From Incurvaria masculella (Eukaryota; Arthropoda; Insecta; Lepidoptera; Incurvariidae), in assembly GCA_946894095.1 (NCBI GenBank), contig OX335649.1, forward strand, positions 19,920,001 through 19,984,000: a stretch of DNA of 64,000 nt. The letters run 5' to 3'. Position 1 is the stretch's first letter, and the number at the start of each line of letters is the position of its first letter. Position numbers and translations under genes: made by a program. Under the pieces are notes generated by a model, which saw only the letters and a program-made list of their open reading frames with translations, was not told the DNA's origin and made no database searches. Of this stretch, positions 1-10,331 are shown one piece after another.

Positions 1-10
1 TTTGTGTTTT

Positions 11-312
11 GAGGAATGTGACATGCATGCATGTATAATCGAACGTGAAGCAAGGATACATTAATTGAAGAAAGAACCCAGTAAAAATAACTTCTTTACG
101 AATATACTGCAAGGCTGGACCCGAACGAGCAAAACATACCATTCGCGGGTCTATCAATTTCGCCACTATTTCTTATTATAATAATTTGGAATTCTCCCAC
201 AGTCCCTCCTCCAGTAATGAATACCTCCTACTTACACAGTGTATAAGATTATACCTTCATACATTTATTTAACGCTTCATCTGCGTTGCGGACATTAACT
301 ACAAAGATTGAA
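11..312 (-). mobile_element. Composite tRNA-like/TIR repeat, copy 1 (arrangement A)
   Basis: On the minus strand a tRNA-like promoter pair is visible: an A-box-like stretch (TGGCGAAATTG, from about 170 leftwards) and a B-box-like GTTCGGGTCC (about 115-125). The left end GGAATGTGACATGCATG matches the terminal inverted repeat of the copy at 38926-39258. Positions 185-310 hold the associated unit of about 100 bp, oriented relative to the tRNA-like part as in the 38.9 kb copy. Confidence 0.65.
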
Positions 313-524
313 GATTCACACATGTTTGTGGTTTGTTTGAACGCGCATATCTCTGGAACACCAGTCAGATTTGAAACATGCGATATACCATTAGGACCAG
401 AGCAAAGAGACAAAAAGTCCGAAAGAACGCTAAACGTAAACGAAATAATAGCGCGGACGGGCGATGCGACGTGGTTTCGGGGGCCGAAGGCGATTAATAC
501 CTTTAATTTTATACCTATTTTCGT

Positions 525-606
525 GATATTAGCCCAGCACACCACTTATGAGCTAGGTGCCATGTCAGGACATTGTTTGCAGTGCGGGCTGCATTGAATT
601 GGATAT
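525..606 (-). mobile_element. SINE body fragment (HaSE1/3-like)
   Basis: Matches the shared SINE body and tail (ATATTAGCCCAGCACACCAC, then CTAGGTGCCATG and CATTGAATTGGAT) in minus orientation. Both ends are lost and no head is visible. Confidence 0.55.
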
Positions 607-1454
607 AAATTCAAAAGTTGTTTAAGCCCATTTATATTTGTATAATAGGTTTAATACAAGTATATCCATACACAATCAGCCTAAAAGAGAAATGAAAAAA
701 AGTGTTACAGAATGGCTACTTGCTAAGAATTATGAGGACACCGAAAAATCGATCAAGATCATAAGTTAATTGAGTAGGTTTATTTACAATATTTTACATG
801 TAAACTTACTCTCCGTCACTACCATTATACACCTACACAACACCACTACCAACCCTTATTCACCCTAACAATCTTTACCGACCCCAAAACGCGCACACAC
901 ACACACACACCCTCTCACCATCTTTCTCACACTTGTGTTCAGTTTTAGTTTAAAATGTTTCAGGTAAGTTTACACTTTTGCTATTTGCAGCGAACGCTAT
1001 TTTACATCGCGTACATGTTTTTGTGAGTTTCTGTTTCTATTGAGTATTTGGTCGGTATAAAATTTACATAGAAATATAAATAAAAAAGCAATAAACGCGT
1101 TGTAAAAAAATATCTCCCATGAGAAGTCACAAGAAAGTGAAGAGGCAGCCGACGCAACGCGGCGACGCGGCATTACGTCGACTTTGCCGCACTGAATCAC
1201 CGCATTCATCACAATAGTTTTCCGCTCGCCGCGGCGATATTGCGGTCGCGGTAAAATACCTTTATTTTATACAATTTAAAGAACAATCCGAGCCACGCTC
1301 GCGCCCACTTTATTCAACTCCGGCGAGATGCTCTCTCGCTACACGCGGCGCCCGCTGTTTGCATAGTATCTGTTTACAGCGTAGACCCAGGCGATGCTAG
1401 ATAGGATTATTATCTTGTTTTAACATACAGAGTGGAGGTGTTTGAAAGTAACTT
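607..1454. other. Unassigned; CA-rich tract, then GC-rich block
   Basis: No gene recognised. 800-935 is C/A-rich and contains an (AC)n run at 890-910. 1130-1400 is markedly richer in G+C and CpG than its surroundings. A consensus splice-donor context (CAG|GTAAGT) lies at 961-969, six bases after the A of an ATG. Nothing here can be assigned. Confidence 0.5.
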
Positions 1455-1745
1455 GTTAGGCTCATAGTTCAGGGGCGTGGGGACTTGCCTTCTGAATGGG
1501 TCGATCCCTTCCCCGCTCGTGCCCCACTTTCATTCTCATTCTCGCATTCTCGTGCATTTCTTCATGAATGGAACCTTGGAAAATAAGGTGGGAAACCATG
1601 TAAAACTGTTAGTCCCGTTTCTGTTACTACCATTAAATCCGCCCGGGTGTGTACCATCGGCCTTCGCATTGGATAAAAATATGGCCAAAATCAAGGCATG
1701 ACGGTGGGTGCCGTATTAGCCACCCCTGTCCAGTTACATAAAACA
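1455..1745 (+). mobile_element. Decayed tRNA-head SINE (HaSE1-like)
   Basis: Plus-strand copy. The tRNA-like head is CTCATAGTTCAGGGGCGTGG with a degenerate B-box. The body piece ACCATGTAAAACTGT, the segment CCGCCCGGGTGTGTACCATCG and the tail CACCCCTGTCCAGTTACATAAAA follow. It is strongly diverged and partly deleted. Confidence 0.6.
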
Positions 1746-2564
1746 ATAATAGTAATTTAATGTATCTTAATGCTAACTGTTCATTTCGTCTCTTTTATTT
1801 AGATGAGCTAGTAGGCAATTATTGCCAAAGGAAATCTGCCTTTGGCAATAATCTCTTTCAAAAGTTAATAGTGGTAAGCAAACAAGTACATTTCCATTTA
1901 ATTTAATGATAGCGTTAAATTATTTTTGGTCACAGAAATATAATTTAAAAAATCTAACCTTTGTATTTTATCTGCGGCACTTACTCCATTACTTTTATAG
2001 TTATTAGCGATAACTCTCAGGCCTAGCTATAATCAGGAATTTTCAAAATTGGACTCATCTTCCAGGTAAATGTGAAATTAAGTAATTTTCTAACTATTCA
2101 AAAGCTTTTAAATGTTGTGCGCACGTCCGATCGATTGTCAATTTTACTACAATCAAATCGAGCAATGTAAATTGTCTTGAAATTGGGTTCGGGTTGTATT
2201 GTTGACCGGAATATGGTTTTGTTTTCAGTGACCACTATCACATTAATGATAGGCAAGATGTCGTAATCACCGTTCAGTCACTAACTGTTAGATGTGCTGT
2301 ATAAAACACAATGCGGCCCTTTTGCGAAGCTAGCCTGGCTAACCAGGACTCCAAGGAGATAGCAGCGGGCAGAGCAGTAAAAGTCAGTATTAACTAGCCG
2401 TTTTCCGCAGCAGCTGACTGTCCAGTCCGTTCACAACATCGTCGAGGTTATGTCAATCGTCCAACGGCCGTGTGTACATCGACGAATTTTATTAGAAACC
2501 GCATTTTGAATTAAGTACAAACATGTTTTACAACGATTTTCGTTGTAATGCGAGTATGGTATCC
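1746..2564. other. Unassigned AT-rich DNA with one perfect hairpin
   Basis: No coding signal. The only structure noted is the 14-bp hairpin at 1818-1852, listed separately. Confidence 0.5.
1818..1852. repeat. 14-bp perfect hairpin
   Basis: ATTATTGCCAAAGG, a 7-nt loop, then its exact reverse complement. Function unknown; it could be a relic of a short inverted-repeat element. Confidence 0.7.
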
Positions 2565-2568
2565 TTAA

Positions 2569-3114
2569 GGTGGGCCCATCCCGCTCAACTCCCCATACAA
2601 ACGGGGAAAGAAGATCACGCCCATATTTCTTGTCAAAGATCCCAAATTTTGCTCAAAATAGCTTTATTTGATCGAACTACATAGATCTCTGATGACCGTT
2701 GGCATTGTAAAATTGTGTTTGGTTTCTAAGTTATTGGGTCCGAAAGTTTGAATTTTTCGCACGTTTTATACAATAACTTTGGAGGTGGATTACGCAATGA
2801 TAAAGCAAGAACATCTTATAAAGACTAGTCATCAGACATAGCTTATTTAATCAAGATTTATAATCGATTTGGTTTTTGTTAGATTTTTGACTACAGCGGC
2901 CGTGGTTTACTTTTAGCTATAAGTCGTTTTGTAATCAAAATTTTCATAAATCTTACCAAATCTAACACTATGGACATTGTCTTTTTTGTGGGCATTTTGC
3001 ATCTTCTTCATCACGGAGCCTGTCTTTTTCTTTGAACAGAGAAGGTCCCAGAGCGCAACAGCACGGTTTTGTACCGTGCCCGCGAATGAGTTAGTCCCGC
3101 CTGGTTGGGCCACC
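2569..3114. mobile_element. TTAA-flanked TIR element, copy 1 (about 546 bp)
   Basis: TTAA at 2565-2568 and at 3115-3118 bracket GGTGGGCCCATCC... and ...GGTTGGGCCACC, which are inverted repeats of each other. Two further copies occur (9804-10157 and 56674-57212). A conserved internal hairpin GCACGGT/ACCGTGC lies at 3061-3079. No transposase is encoded. TTAA duplications are typical of piggyBac-type elements, so this is inferred to be a non-autonomous derivative. Confidence 0.7.
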
Positions 3115-3118
3115 TTAA

Positions 3119-3459
3119 CCGAACTTGTCAGTCAAAAGCTAGCATGTTCCAATATCGTATCACGGTTTACAAACCAGCAGGTCAAGTTAGTTGTAGAGAA
3201 TGCGTCTCGTTCTGTACTTTGATTTCATTAGCAAGATCGTCCGGTCCGCGCAGCCGGGCACAACTTCAGCCTCGTTAGCGCACTGTACAGTCCCCTGGTA
3301 CGTGGGCAGTTTCGTATTATGCAAGATCCCTGCCCGAATTGCAAGCTGGGGAGTTGGTTTGGATCCTTTTGTAATTGGAAAATCGGTCTCTTGTATATAG
3401 GGACCGAAACTTATTCGTATGGCGGCAGCGTAGCCATGAGTCAGTCCCATACGTCTAAA
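3119..3459. other. Unassigned
   Basis: Open frames of 66-87 codons exist here on both strands, but none shows a recognisable motif or convincing coding character. Confidence 0.45.
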
Positions 3460-3601
3460 TGTAGTTAGTTCGCTTCCGAAATCGGGATGCGCAACATCGA
3501 ATGTTACAGCATCCTGTAATGTTATTAAGTGTTCTAACGTTTCGTTGGAACTCGGGAAAACCCGTATAAAACTAATTCGTAACCGAACTCACTCGCCGGC
3601 G
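3460..3601. mobile_element. Short TIR element (TTCGCTT family), copy 1
   Basis: The left end GTTAGTTCGCTTCCGAA and the right end TTCGTAACCGAACTCACTC are imperfect inverted repeats. The internal motif GCGCAACATCGAATGTT is shared, inverted, with copies at 38272-38434 and 48225-48350. Non-coding MITE-like element. Confidence 0.55.
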
Positions 3602-4569
3602 CCTCCTTTTTGTATGTAAAAACGAGTTTCGGTTATAATGAAATTAGCAACTTGGTCTTTATAAAAAATACTTTTGTGATTAGGATATTCGAATGAAAGA
3701 ATTAATAGGAAGATTTCTGCGTCGACTAGGCATCGACGATAAAATCAATCAAGTAAATATATGATTAAAAACAAGACTTTTTATAAAAATACATTGGAGG
3801 CAACTTTTAAGGCGTTGGTGTCAGAGAAAACGCTCGCGTGACTAGCATATAAGTCTCTCTTCTCTCGACTGAAGTGATTTTGTTTTTTTTATTTTTACAT
3901 TTTTCGAAATAATAATTACTGCAGAAAAAGTCTAAATTTCTATACGCCGAGTAGCGCCTCTTTTGTGTAAAACGATTTACACGTTTCTCTTTTAAGTATG
4001 CATGACCAACCCTAATAAATAAAATAAGTTATATATATTTTGTATTGTGTAGACTTGATTTTAAAGTAATTTGTCACCATAATTGATGCTCGCACTACCC
4101 AAAGGATACCCATAGTAGACTTGTAGAGAATACGCCTGGCATTAAGTTGTACCTTTTGCCCGATTTCTTTGAGTGCAATAAACTTAAATAAATAAAAAGT
4201 ACCCATAAACAAAAAACGTTCGTAACAATTCGTTTAATAAACGTAGTAAAGGCCTCCATTTTAAAAGCATCGTCGCTCAATCTCTTGTATTTTTTGCTGG
4301 ACTAGCTACCACGTCGCATATTAACAGGCGCAGTAATATCAAAACGATTAGCGCAGACTGATCGGAGATTAAAGATGGCGCCCGCGCAGAAAGCAGGACG
4401 ACATCGGTCAATGGATCTTGACTAATTGGCAGCAGTCGCTGGCAGCGGAACGTATGCTCATGCTGAAACTAAGTGATGGGCTCAAAATGACTATCGATAT
4501 TTCACTATTTATTGATGCAGAACAATACCTGGTTTTGCATATTAAGAACGGCCCGTAAGCTATGCTCCC
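3602..4569. other. Unassigned AT-rich DNA
   Basis: No gene, RNA or repeat recognised by eye. Confidence 0.45.
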
Positions 4570-4878
4570 CATACAAACGTAGTTTACTAATCATTTGGAA
4601 ACCGCTATTCCAATAAAATTGTCATTTAATATCTATAATCAGGTAACAAATATCTGTGTCTGCACACTTTTGTTTTTTTATAAAATCCAAACCGAATGAA
4701 ATGAAAGCAAAAAGAAAATTTTCATACGAACTTTGTTTTCTCTGTGGTTTGACCCAGAATACATTTACCGAAAAAACAATGACATGCAGACATAGATATT
4801 TGTAGCCTTATATTAGATACCAAATATCAAGTAAGTTGGAACAGCGGTTTTCAAATTATTAGTAAACTACGTTTGTAG
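4570..4878. mobile_element. TIR element with inverted repeats of about 40 bp
   Basis: TACAAACGTAGTTTACTAAT at 4572-4591 is the inverse of ATTAGTAAACTACGTTTGTA at 4858-4877. The similarity continues inward through GGAAACCGCT/AGCGGTTTTC. Length is about 308 bp with no ORF. The family is not identified. Confidence 0.7.
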
Positions 4879-4990
4879 GACTTTCAGTATATTTATAAAT
4901 TCGTTATTTGCTCCAGTTATTGATATAGTTGGCTTCTAAAACATGTACCTGGTATCATCCATTTTTTGGACCACATTGCTTTGAGTGAAC

Positions 4991-5070
4991 AATGATCGAA
5001 GCAGCAATGACAGTTATCCGTGTTTTCCATTCACTACAATGTAGCCGTCCAATGCAAGGAAGGCCTTGGT
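4991..5070 (+). mobile_element. SINE body fragment
   Basis: ATCGAAGCAGCAATGACAG, CCGTGTTTTCCATTCAC and CAATGTAGCCGTCCAATGC match the shared SINE body in plus orientation. Head and tail are absent. Confidence 0.6.
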
Positions 5071-5884
5071 ATTTATATAACATGGTATTTATAGGGTTAT
5101 TATCACGACAGTATGTATGACATCCTTTCGATTTAAAAGGCTTTTTCAAAGCAACAATCAGTTAAATGTGGCGATAATTTTAACTTTATGCATTACCTAT
5201 TTCTAAGTCAATTTTATTGTTAATGTTGTTGTTTAAATTATTTCCTTTAGTTTATTCATTATTTCACACCTACATAGTTAAGTGGTGCCGCATGCTATTT
5301 AAAATTATCGATATTTCGGGTGGACCTCTTTTTGACAGCCCTACACGGCCGGTGGGGCGCACAGGAGCACATGTGCGGAACGCCGTGTCGTCGCAGATCA
5401 CGAGTTTTCTGCTTGCACGCCGACAGAGGAAAAGGACGTAGAGAATCAGTTCTGTCTCCACAAAATGCTGACATTGGTAAAAATATTTTACCAACAATCG
5501 CGTCGAAACGTTAAATGAATGTTCCTTGTAATATAAAATTAAAACCATTTGGAAATACATACGGTACCTTCAGATTGATTGAAAAATCGAGTACAAACTC
5601 GTATCTGTTTTCGTTATGACACGTGTCGGTTTTAGTGCGGACTGCACAGCAGCTAGTTAAAAAATAATAATTACTAAAACGCGTCACTTTTTGTGCAATG
5701 TATTGAAGAAACCTTGACTTGATCTTCACAAAAAGTGACTAGTTTAATTTGTGATTTATTTTAACCAGCGGTTGTGCACTCCGGGCTTAGCTTACGAGAT
5801 ATTATTTTTAACCATTTTTGTAATGCACTTTTACTCATTATTTCCCATCATTATTTTTCATCAATATTTTTGTCCCATAATCGG
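5071..5884. other. Unassigned
   Basis: No gene recognised. The overlapping small frames at 5217-5560 on both strands show no domain. Confidence 0.45.
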
Positions 5885-5959
5885 GTTGATTGGAAGATAT
5901 TGACTTTAGGCAATAAGTCCTCCCTTGCATGTACCTATGTGTATGGAAGCAATAAAGCA

Positions 5960-6000
<41 letters not shown>
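5885..6000 (+). mobile_element. LINE-type 3' end with (ATT)n tail
   Basis: GGCAATAAGTCCTCCCTTGC, then a GCAATAAAGCAT polyadenylation-like signal, then an (ATT)n run of about 40 bp at 5958-6000. This arrangement is common at the 3' ends of lepidopteran non-LTR elements. No coding part remains. Confidence 0.5.
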
Positions 6001-6001
<1 letters not shown>

Positions 6002-6555
6002 AATGGATAATCTCATCGCCGCCGAGTTATCTAAACTTGATCGACATTACCTAATTAAAACAAAACCTTTCACATTAATTTAATGGATTAGTTTAATAAT
6101 TCCAACTTTCCGTATCCTGTAAATCCTGAAAACAATGCAACACTACATTATACACAACTCATGCGTAGGTATTAGGTGGAACCATTGCCCCCGCAGTCTA
6201 GTGCCAAGTGACAAATTGACCGAGATGTAAATTATACTGGCGTATTAATTTGGTATGTTACTCACCATTTATTACTCGCCCGGTTCCAGCGATAAATCAA
6301 TTTAATTAGTTATAGTTTGCTTTAATTTTGTATGCGATTGCTTGATTTATGCTGTACTAGTAGATGCCCGAGGCTTCGACCGCGTTGAAGTGCGACAAAA
6401 AACAGTCGGCTTCTCGCATGAACATGTCCTTACACAGCTCAATTGAATCGTGTTGATATAAAATGGAAGGGCTTGTATGGACCTGTTCCTTCAGGAATGC
6501 GTTGTGATGGGATATATTAGATACTGACAGTATAGGTGTGAACTTAGTCACTCAC
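6001..6555. other. Unassigned
   Basis: No recognised content. Confidence 0.45.
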
Positions 6556-6712
6556 GTTTTTTTTTATGTAACTGGACATGGATGCCTAATGCCGAACTGA
6601 CCGTCAGATATTAACCTAACACACCACATGAGAACTAGGTGGCATGCCAGGACCTTCCTTATATTGCTCGGCTACATTGAACTTAATGGAAGACACATGT
6701 GAAAATAAAGCA
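6556..6712 (-). mobile_element. SINE tail/body fragment
   Basis: A T-run at 6557-6565 is followed by ATGTAACTGGACATGGATG, CACACCACATGAGAACTAGG and CGGCTACATTGAAC, i.e. the SINE tail and 3' body on the minus strand. The head half is missing. Confidence 0.7.
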
Positions 6713-7814
6713 ACGGCATAAACAAAATGACAGCTCTTTCTTTCTTGGCTGACATTGATATGAGCATTTTAACTGCGAATGCGCGTTACCCCATAAGCGA
6801 AAATAATTTTCTAAATTACCGCTCGCCACTCAAGAAATGTAGTAAAAAGACGTAATATAAAAATCCCGTACTGTCGGGCTTTATGAAGCCCGTGTGCCCA
6901 ACTTGCCCCCGACTTCGGCCCACGTAAAATGTGAACAGCGTTTAGGGTTCCGGAACGTGCCAGTCTTTCTACAGTTTTAACATATTTTTGAGTAATTTTG
7001 TAGCCTATTTATATATTATAAAACCAAGGGCGATTTTTTTAAGTGTGGACTTCATGGGAAATCCGAAACGATAAGATATATCAAAAAACATTCAAAGGGG
7101 TCTCGGGAGCGATTTTGATAAACACTAAGACTGCGTTATTAGATTTTTGAAAAATATCTTTTCTGGCATGGAATCGAACCCGTTGGTTTTGAGAAAAATA
7201 ACACTGCATGTATTGCAAGAACGCACCTAGTGACTATTCACTTGCGGTATGCGAATCTTTGTGTAGTGATCGTGCCTCCATATTGTCACCGGGAAAAGTA
7301 TTTCCGACAGGCCAGTCACACATGAACAAACGACAGGTTGTAGAAACGAAATTCACTCGAACAAGATCATGTCCCGAGTGTGTAGGATAAGAAAAAGTTA
7401 TGAATAACATATCAAGAAGAAACTTACATTCCTCTTGACCTCTGATGGACGATTTTGGGATCATTTGAATTGTCCAGGTTTCAAACCTTGAACGGTAGGC
7501 AAAGTGCGCAGTTGGCAGAATTTTTCGCGTGTCACATAAAATTATGCGCAGTTTCTCTGACAGCGATGTTCGCAATTCAGAAAATTCTAATTAAACGCAA
7601 CACCTGTCCTGTTTCACTTTTTTAATTTCCGCGTCCGAAGTATGTCGTCAGGTGATGCCGAAAAATGGACGGTGCCTTTTTAATAAATTGTTTCACGCTT
7701 CACTTCTTATTAAAATATATATTCTGCGATCGGACACACTAAACTTTATATTAAGTTCTGTGAAATTATGTTCTCCTCGATTTTGTAAAATATTACATCG
7801 CCTTTATCAAAGAA
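6713..7814. other. Unassigned
   Basis: No recognised content; the 60- and 113-codon frames near 7208-7575 overlap on opposite strands without motifs. Confidence 0.45.
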
Positions 7815-8036
7815 TGTGATTTTTACATTGAATCGACCGTGAAGCAAGGACACATTATTTTAAGAAATAAAGCTGTAAAAAGAACTACTTTATAAATATA
7901 CTGCAATGCTGGATTTGAACCAGCAAGCGTACCTTTCGTGTGCATTGCGTCTTCTGATTTCGCCACGCAGGTAAATCCTCGGATCATTGTATGTATAATC
8001 TTAAACATTGTGTTCGTAGAAAGCATCAATTACGAG
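7815..8036 (-). mobile_element. Composite tRNA-like repeat, copy 2 (arrangement B)
   Basis: On the minus strand: CGACCGTGAAGCAAGGACAC tail, B-box-like GGTTCAAATCC and an A-box region TGGCGAAAT. At 7985-8030 the associated unit lies in the opposite orientation to that in copies 1 and 3 (GTATAATCTTAAACATTGTG reads in the same direction as the 39.0 kb unit although the tRNA-like part is reversed). Confidence 0.6.
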
Positions 8037-8233
8037 AGGAGAAACCTTGAATGTTTTTATTACTCAAGGACGCTGTGCATATTTTTTCGCCAACATTGAA
8101 ATCGAATTGATCATTTTAGTAAACAATGTTGTGTAAATAAAGAAGTGTGTAACTCGAATTCTTCTTTAACTGACTGAGACATCGCTATTTGAAGCGCTTC
8201 CTTGCATGAAATACATTGTGTCTGTACCGCTTA

Positions 8234-8978
8234 AGGTACCCGTACACGGGCAACTAAAGTTGCTCAACTTGCAGCAATCCCTGTCAATTTCGTCGCCACG
8301 ACAACATCCAGCAATCTCCGGCAACATGGTTTATGGACAAGTATGGAACCATTAATGGAGTACATAATTGCCCGCATGTGGCGAGCGAGTGCACGGATAC
8401 GTGGCAATTCGATAAATAACTCAGCGGAAACACGAAAAGTATGGAGCGATATTGTCTCAATATCGCTGGAATAAGCTTCAAATAAGATTAAAAAATACGA
8501 TTCCTTGTTATCCCAATTCGAATTCTTGCCATCTGCAGTGGAAACTTTAGGGGCATTGTCAAACGAAGCTTTGCAATTTACAGACTGTCTAAGTAAACTG
8601 TTGACGGAGGCTTCAGGTGACTTACGCTCAAATCTTTCTTTATTCGCCGCATTAGCCTAGAGATACACAGGGGCAACGCAATAAGTGTCTTAGGGAACAT
8701 AGTAGCTTCGGCTGACTTTGAAGAACTTTTTTTATTTATGATTGCTGTTTGTTAGGGATAAGTAGAATTGTCATTGTCATGTAAATTTCTTTTTCATATG
8801 TATCTGTTTCTTACGTGTATTTGTATGTGTTCTGTGTTTATAATAATAAAAGTTTCACCAATTTAAAAAATAAAAATATCGCTGGAATAATTACCGAAAA
8901 TTGATTGGGGTTGCTCTACATTCGGCAATAGTCGCCCAGCAATGAATTGCCACAAACATTGCCCGTGTACGGGCGCCT
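8234..8978. mobile_element. TTA-flanked TIR element (PIF/Harbinger-like MITE), interrupted
   Basis: TTA duplications at 8231-8233 and 8979-8981 enclose AGGTACCCGTACACGGGCAA and, inverted, AGGCGCCCGTACACGGGCAA. A 3-bp TWA target duplication is the hallmark of PIF/Harbinger elements. Without the retroelement at 8475-8874 and one copy of its duplication, the MITE would be about 330 bp. It encodes no protein of its own. Confidence 0.7.
8475..8874 (+). pseudogene. 5'-truncated retroelement 3' end with 16-bp target duplication
   Basis: The 16-mer AATATCGCTGGAATAA occurs at 8459-8474 and again at 8875-8890, as target-primed insertion produces. The insert encodes, from 8484, a frame ending at a stop at 8658. 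After a one-base frame change near 8645 a second frame runs to 8755. Together they give residues such as YDSLLSQFEFLPSAVETLG and then HRGNAISVLG. These resemble the extreme C-terminus of a reverse-transcriptase polyprotein family with VETLG and QRGNA-VLG motifs. A 3' UTR with AATAAAA near 8845 and an A-rich end follow. Confidence 0.6.
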
Positions 8979-8989
8979 TTAGAGGTGAG

Positions 8990-9140
8990 GTGAAGATGCG
9001 GCCGCGCCCGCCCAGGTGAAAGCTTTCAGCGCCGCGCCGCCCAACCTGCCGCCCGCCCGCCCGCCGCGCCGCCTGCGGGATACTTTTTGATGAAAAGTCC
9101 GTGCGGGGTGCCCTCGACCGCGCCGACATTGAAGCCTCCG
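8990..9140. other. GC/CpG-rich block
   Basis: A sharp island of G+C, with runs of CCGCC and GCCCG, next to the MITE. A minus-strand frame (8863-9129) exists but crosses the MITE end, so it is not a gene. Function unknown. Confidence 0.3.
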
Positions 9141-9374
9141 CGCCATCGCTTTTGCACCTCCGTATTTAGCTTGAGCTGTGCGATAAGAAACTTAATTAAA
9201 CTCACATTTATTTCAAAGAGTTAAACGCATTAATATTGTTTTGTGAGTAATAAGTAAGCTGAGCGCAAACACTTTTAATTGCTGGAGCATATTTTTATAA
9301 TGCAATTATATAATAAGTAACGCATTTTACATTGCTTAAGTAACTTGTCATGAATGGTTACTAGCAGTTGTACT

Positions 9375-9560
9375 GTCATAATATTAGCCAAACAACCTAA
9401 TGGGAATTAGGTGTCATGCCTTTTCTATCAGACATGTTCTTTTCATGCGGACCTTGCTTATATTGCTCGGCAAAATTGAACTGGATGGAAAACACTGACT
9501 ATATTCCCTGCCCCTTCGACCGTCTTTCATTCAATACAACGATACCAATCCATACGGAAT
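9375..9560 (-). mobile_element. SINE body fragment
   Basis: ATATTAGCCAAACAACC, GAATTAGGTGTCATGCC, TTGAACTGGATGGAAAACAC and CCCCTTCGACCGTC are the SINE body on the minus strand, with a small internal insertion at about 9420-9450. Head and T-run are missing. Confidence 0.65.
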
Positions 9561-9803
9561 CAACCGTAAAGTGCAGATTTACGTGGAAATTAAACAACGG
9601 TTAGTCTCAACAGTGGAACGGCCAAATGTCCACAACGCGGTGTTGCACAAACCCTAAAGATCGAAAAACGAGGGTTCGCACTGCTGCGCAGCCGATGCTG
9701 CCAGAAAAACATTACAAGTAAACATAATCTGTATTTCATAAATCCGATCGAGTGTGATACGGGCTTGTGCACTGAGGGATCAAAATAACCTATTTTATCT
9801 TAA

Positions 9804-10157
9804 GGTGGGCCTTCTCCCTTCACTCCCCATACAAACGTGGAAAGATCATGCGCATATTTCTTGTCGTAGATCCAAAATTATACTCAAAACAGCTTGTGTT
9901 TGTTTTCTAAGGTATAAGGTCCGAAAGTTTTAAACAATAAGTTTGAACGTCGATTAATCAACGATAAAACAAAAAAATCAAAAAATTCTTAGTTATTAAG
10001 TAAATACAAATCGTTTCATAATTTAATTTTATCCGACCAAAACAAACACTATGCGCATTTTTTGCTTTGAAGACGTTTTGCATATTTCTCATCACGAAGA
10101 CTGGATTTTTCTTTAAAACAGAGCCCTACTAAGTTTGTCCCGTCGGGGAGGGCCACC
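9804..10157. mobile_element. TTAA-flanked TIR element, copy 2 (354 bp, internally deleted)
   Basis: TTAA at 9800-9803 and 10158-10161. The left end GGTGGGCCTTCTCCCTTCAC, the inner CCATACAAACGTGG and the right end GGGAGGGCCACC match copy 1 in the same orientation. It is shorter than the 540-bp copies through internal loss. Confidence 0.7.
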
Positions 10158-10201
10158 TTAAAATGCCATGTCGATTAAAACCAATCGGATTAGTTGTTTA
10201 A

Positions 10202-10328
10202 CCCCTGTTTTCACCACCTCCAGTTACCTGAAATCCGATAGTTGACTTTCGGCTACATTGCATATTTGTATGATGTAACCGAAAGATAACTTTGGAGTTT
10301 TTGTAGCTGGAGGTGGTGGAACCGGGCG
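10202..10328. mobile_element. 127-bp MITE with TAA target duplication
   Basis: CCCCTGTTTTCACCACCTCC ... GGTGGTGGAACCGGGCG lies between TAA at 10199-10201 and TAA at 10329-10331. The ends are inverted around CACCACCTCCAG. Two more 127-bp-type copies are nested in each other at 25595-25851. The 3-bp A/T target suggests PIF/Harbinger mobilisation. Confidence 0.75.
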
Positions 10329-10331
10329 TAA

